From Gossypium raimondii (taxonomy: Eukaryota > Streptophyta > Magnoliopsida > Malvales > Malvaceae), in the NCBI RefSeq assembly GCF_025698545.1, contig NC_068575.1:56553980-56617979 (forward strand): a stretch of 64,000 nt of DNA, in the 5' to 3' direction. Positions 61,643 through 64,000 of this stretch are shown here, piece after piece; the stretch's first letter is position 1; each line of letters begins with the position of its first letter. Under the pieces are notes generated by a model. It worked only from the letters and a program-made list of their open reading frames with translations. It did not search any database and was not told where the DNA came from. The position numbers and the translations under genes are program-made.

Positions 61643-62960
61643 TGTTTTTCGATCGAATAGAGAGGTTGGTGAAAGGGAAAGGAAATGACCCTCGGCCGCT
61701 TTGTTTATAGGTAATGTGAAGAGAAAGAGAGACTTTTTAACTCATAATATATATTCAAATGCAAAAGGCAATGGGGGCAAGTAGTCGTAACTCGTAACCA
61801 GTAGCCACCAACTCTCATTGATCTTCTCGTCTACAGAAAGGGACAAAATGAGAACAGATGAGCTGACCGTTAGATTCGAAGAGTGCCGGATCTCAACCGT
61901 TGACTGTGGGTAGCAATGTCATATTTGCTCTCTCCGCCTTTCATTTCATTTTCATTTTTTTAAGGTTGTCAGTGTGCTAATATTGTTACTGCTCAGCTCT
62001 CTCTAAACGGCTAAACCCTTCTTCTCTTATTTTCTTGTTTAAGTTTAGCCTTTATTACATCAGAAATTTATTTCCCCTGCTAATGATGACGTCAATAATC
62101 GGCTGGCTGTGGCCGAGGACTCAAAGTGAAAACTGAAAACTGATTTGAGTGATTTCTGGCTTTTCCGTTGAGCCTCGGGAGTAGCGGAAATGTAGGGAAA
62201 ATTTTACATTTACCCCTTCAAGTTTTCATTTTTTGCATTTATCTCTTTAGTAGAAGGGAAAGAAGAAATGAATCAAGCTGGTAGAATTTGGAAGGTAGTT
62301 GGTGGGAAGTAAAATTCAAGTTAGTTCGGTGGAGTTGGTCAAGAACATCTAACTTGCTTGGAATTCAATATTCTTGTAAAAGTCATATTTCAAAATAAGA
62401 AAAAAAGTCCGAAAAATAGAATCTTCATGTTTCACATTTAACTTCTGCTAATAACATTTTGCGGTGCTAACAGACAATTGAACGTTTTAGGTTTGATTCT
62501 CATTTCTTTGACTTAAATCAAACATATGTAAGTGCTTTCCAGAATTATTCCCCTTTTGGCTTGTGTACCTCTTCTTCAGTTCCATCTATATCCTACATCA
62601 ATTTCATCCCTTTAGAGGTTCAATCTTCCAAGCCCTAGCTGTATTGGTGGTTGAAAAGAATGCGAGGATTTCTCAGTCTACGCTTTTTCGTCCTTCATTA
62701 AAACAATTTGACTTTATTATTATTTTGGATAAGTAATTGGTTTTATTATGCCCAAAAAGCAGATGGTTGCTACAGTTTTACATCATCACACGACCTGAAC
62801 AAAAATGCATAAAATAAGCTAGACGACAAATCCAATTTTTCAAGCGACCGACCTGCAATAACTGGCCATGAATGTCTTGAACCTACTCCTCATGGTTACA
62901 CCATGCACGTTAAACACTGTTACTATGGCACAATAAACACGGGACGATGCAAAATTTTAA
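61643..62960. promoter_or_regulatory. Upstream region of transketolase
   Basis: The first ~150 bases (to about 61.8 kb) are the purine-rich leader complement and core promoter of the transketolase gene. The rest is spacer without a recognised gene. Confidence 0.4.
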
Positions 62961-62969
62961 TATTATTTT

Positions 62970-63415
62970 CTATGTCCGAAAAATAAGTATAAAATTCTGT
63001 CTTTGCTCAATCCATATTAAAAATATTGAACTCAAATTCGATTTGGTCCACTCGTATTAAATTTTTTATATAATTTAAAAAAATATATAATACATCAAAT
63101 ACATTAAAATAAATGTTTACTAACAAATTAAAAATACATTAAAAAAATTTATGCTTAAAGAACACTATAACAACAAAACAACAGCAATATAATAACAATA
63201 TGGTAGCAAAATAACAACAAAACAGCAGCAAAACAACAACGAAACAACATGAAAGCAACTAATTCGGACCGGGCTTGAACAAAAAGAAACTTACCTGAAA
63301 CTTGATCTATTTAAGAAATGGGCCTATTGTCCAAGCCCATTTTCTAAACTTATATTTCTGCTCAATCTCTATTAGTTTTTTAGACGGGTGTTCGAGTTCT
63401 AGCAGGTAGATCAAC
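62970..63415. mobile_element. hAT-type element relic, related to the 7.6-kb copy
   Basis: Holds the reverse-oriented counterpart of parts of the element at 7646-8249. An 'aacaacaaaacaacagcaa' low-complexity core (63165-63250) matches its poly-T/ttgctattg core. 'gaccgggcttgaac', 'cttacctgaaacttgatc' and 'gcccattttctaaac' match its GC-rich flank. Neither terminus nor an 8-bp duplication is clear, so the borders are approximate. Confidence 0.5.
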
Positions 63416-64000
63416 CCCAATTAGGCAAAGCATACATCTAACAATAGCAAGGAAACTGAAAAGTTTAAACAAGAGGCATAGGCATAGGCATAGCCATATC
63501 CATATCTAGCTTTAAGATGGGCCCCCAATGCATTAACCAGCGAAACCAGACCCATAGTGAGAAGGCCGAAATTTCTCTTAGGCAGTCCCCATATTTAGGG
63601 CCTCTCTCGTTTTGAGCTAGTCCCTTAATACTTAACACATTCATATTCCCTAACTCGAAATAATTAGTAGGATGGATGATCATTAGGCGTGACATGAACC
63701 ATGATTATAGTATTTTCACACTCAAAATACGGCTAATTTAATCTCCTTATTTTGACCTACTTGATTCTCTTCCTTGTAAAAAGAAACTAAAAATTATGAA
63801 CTAACAAGCTTCTTATAAATTTTTTGTAATTTATAATTTGAAGATAAAAGGAAACTAGAAAGGCCAATTTTGAATTCCAAGTTAACCCATCAGTCATCAT
63901 AGCCATAGGGTGTGCTTTGTTCTATAGTGGTGGACCGTGGGCCTACGCCCCCCAAAAAAAGAAAAACTTCAGCAAAAGGTTACCTATTCGACGCTTTGCT
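63416..64000. other. Right-end spacer
   Basis: No supported gene. The minus-strand frame 63465-63695 begins in a 'catagccatatccat' simple repeat and lacks a known domain. Confidence 0.45.

Overview
This looks like a plant nuclear chromosome segment, most likely from cotton (Gossypium) or a close Malvaceae relative. The coding genes carry GT-AG introns and encode typical dicot proteins. The spacers are AT-rich and contain CACTA, hAT-type and Gypsy LTR debris. The Gossypium assignment is inferred from the overall look of the repeats and protein sequences; no search was run.

Layout. 1-3.5 kb: AT-rich spacer with a hAT-like MITE. 3.5-6.4 kb (+): AT-hook/PPC nuclear protein (AHL). 6.4-8.3 kb: spacer with a short hAT-type element. 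8.4-20.4 kb: a decayed ~12-kb CACTA (En/Spm) transposon. It has subterminal GCGGCGTTT repeats, a captured exon of a host ELMO/CED-12 gene, a broken TNP2-type transposase, a second ORF, and a nested solo LTR. 20.9-21.5 kb (+): a small DUF761-type gene with a frameshift. 22.0-30.0 kb: a repeat block made of a small MITE, a ~270-bp diverged tandem array split by two solo LTRs (each with a perfect 5-bp target duplication), and a short LTR-like remnant.

The second half is gene-rich. 30.6-31.3 kb (-): cornichon. 32.4-32.9 kb (-): 3' exons only of a DUF1499 gene. 33.7-38.3 kb (+): KU80. 39.3-40.4 kb (-): broken DFR-like reductase. 41.5-43.9 kb (+): DHHC S-acyltransferase (PAT14-like). 45.6-47.4 kb (+): myeloid-leukemia-factor-like protein. 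48.0-49.9 kb (+): intronless PPR protein. 50.4-51.8 kb (-): ribosomal protein S13 (uS15). 54.0-55.3 kb (-): UDP-glucuronate 4-epimerase. 58.5-61.6 kb (-): chloroplast transketolase. 62-64 kb: spacer with another hAT-like relic.

The genes are functionally unrelated housekeeping genes (DNA repair, translation, cell-wall precursors, Calvin cycle, trafficking), each with its own promoter, not a pathway cluster. Transketolase, RPS13, PAT14 and DUF1499 together recall the order I remember on Arabidopsis chromosome 3 (around At3g60750-At3g60810), suggesting an ancestral syntenic block. I found no convincing wholly new system. The most interesting items are the host exon caught in the CACTA element, the 270-bp array dissected by solo LTRs, and decaying host genes beside intact ones.
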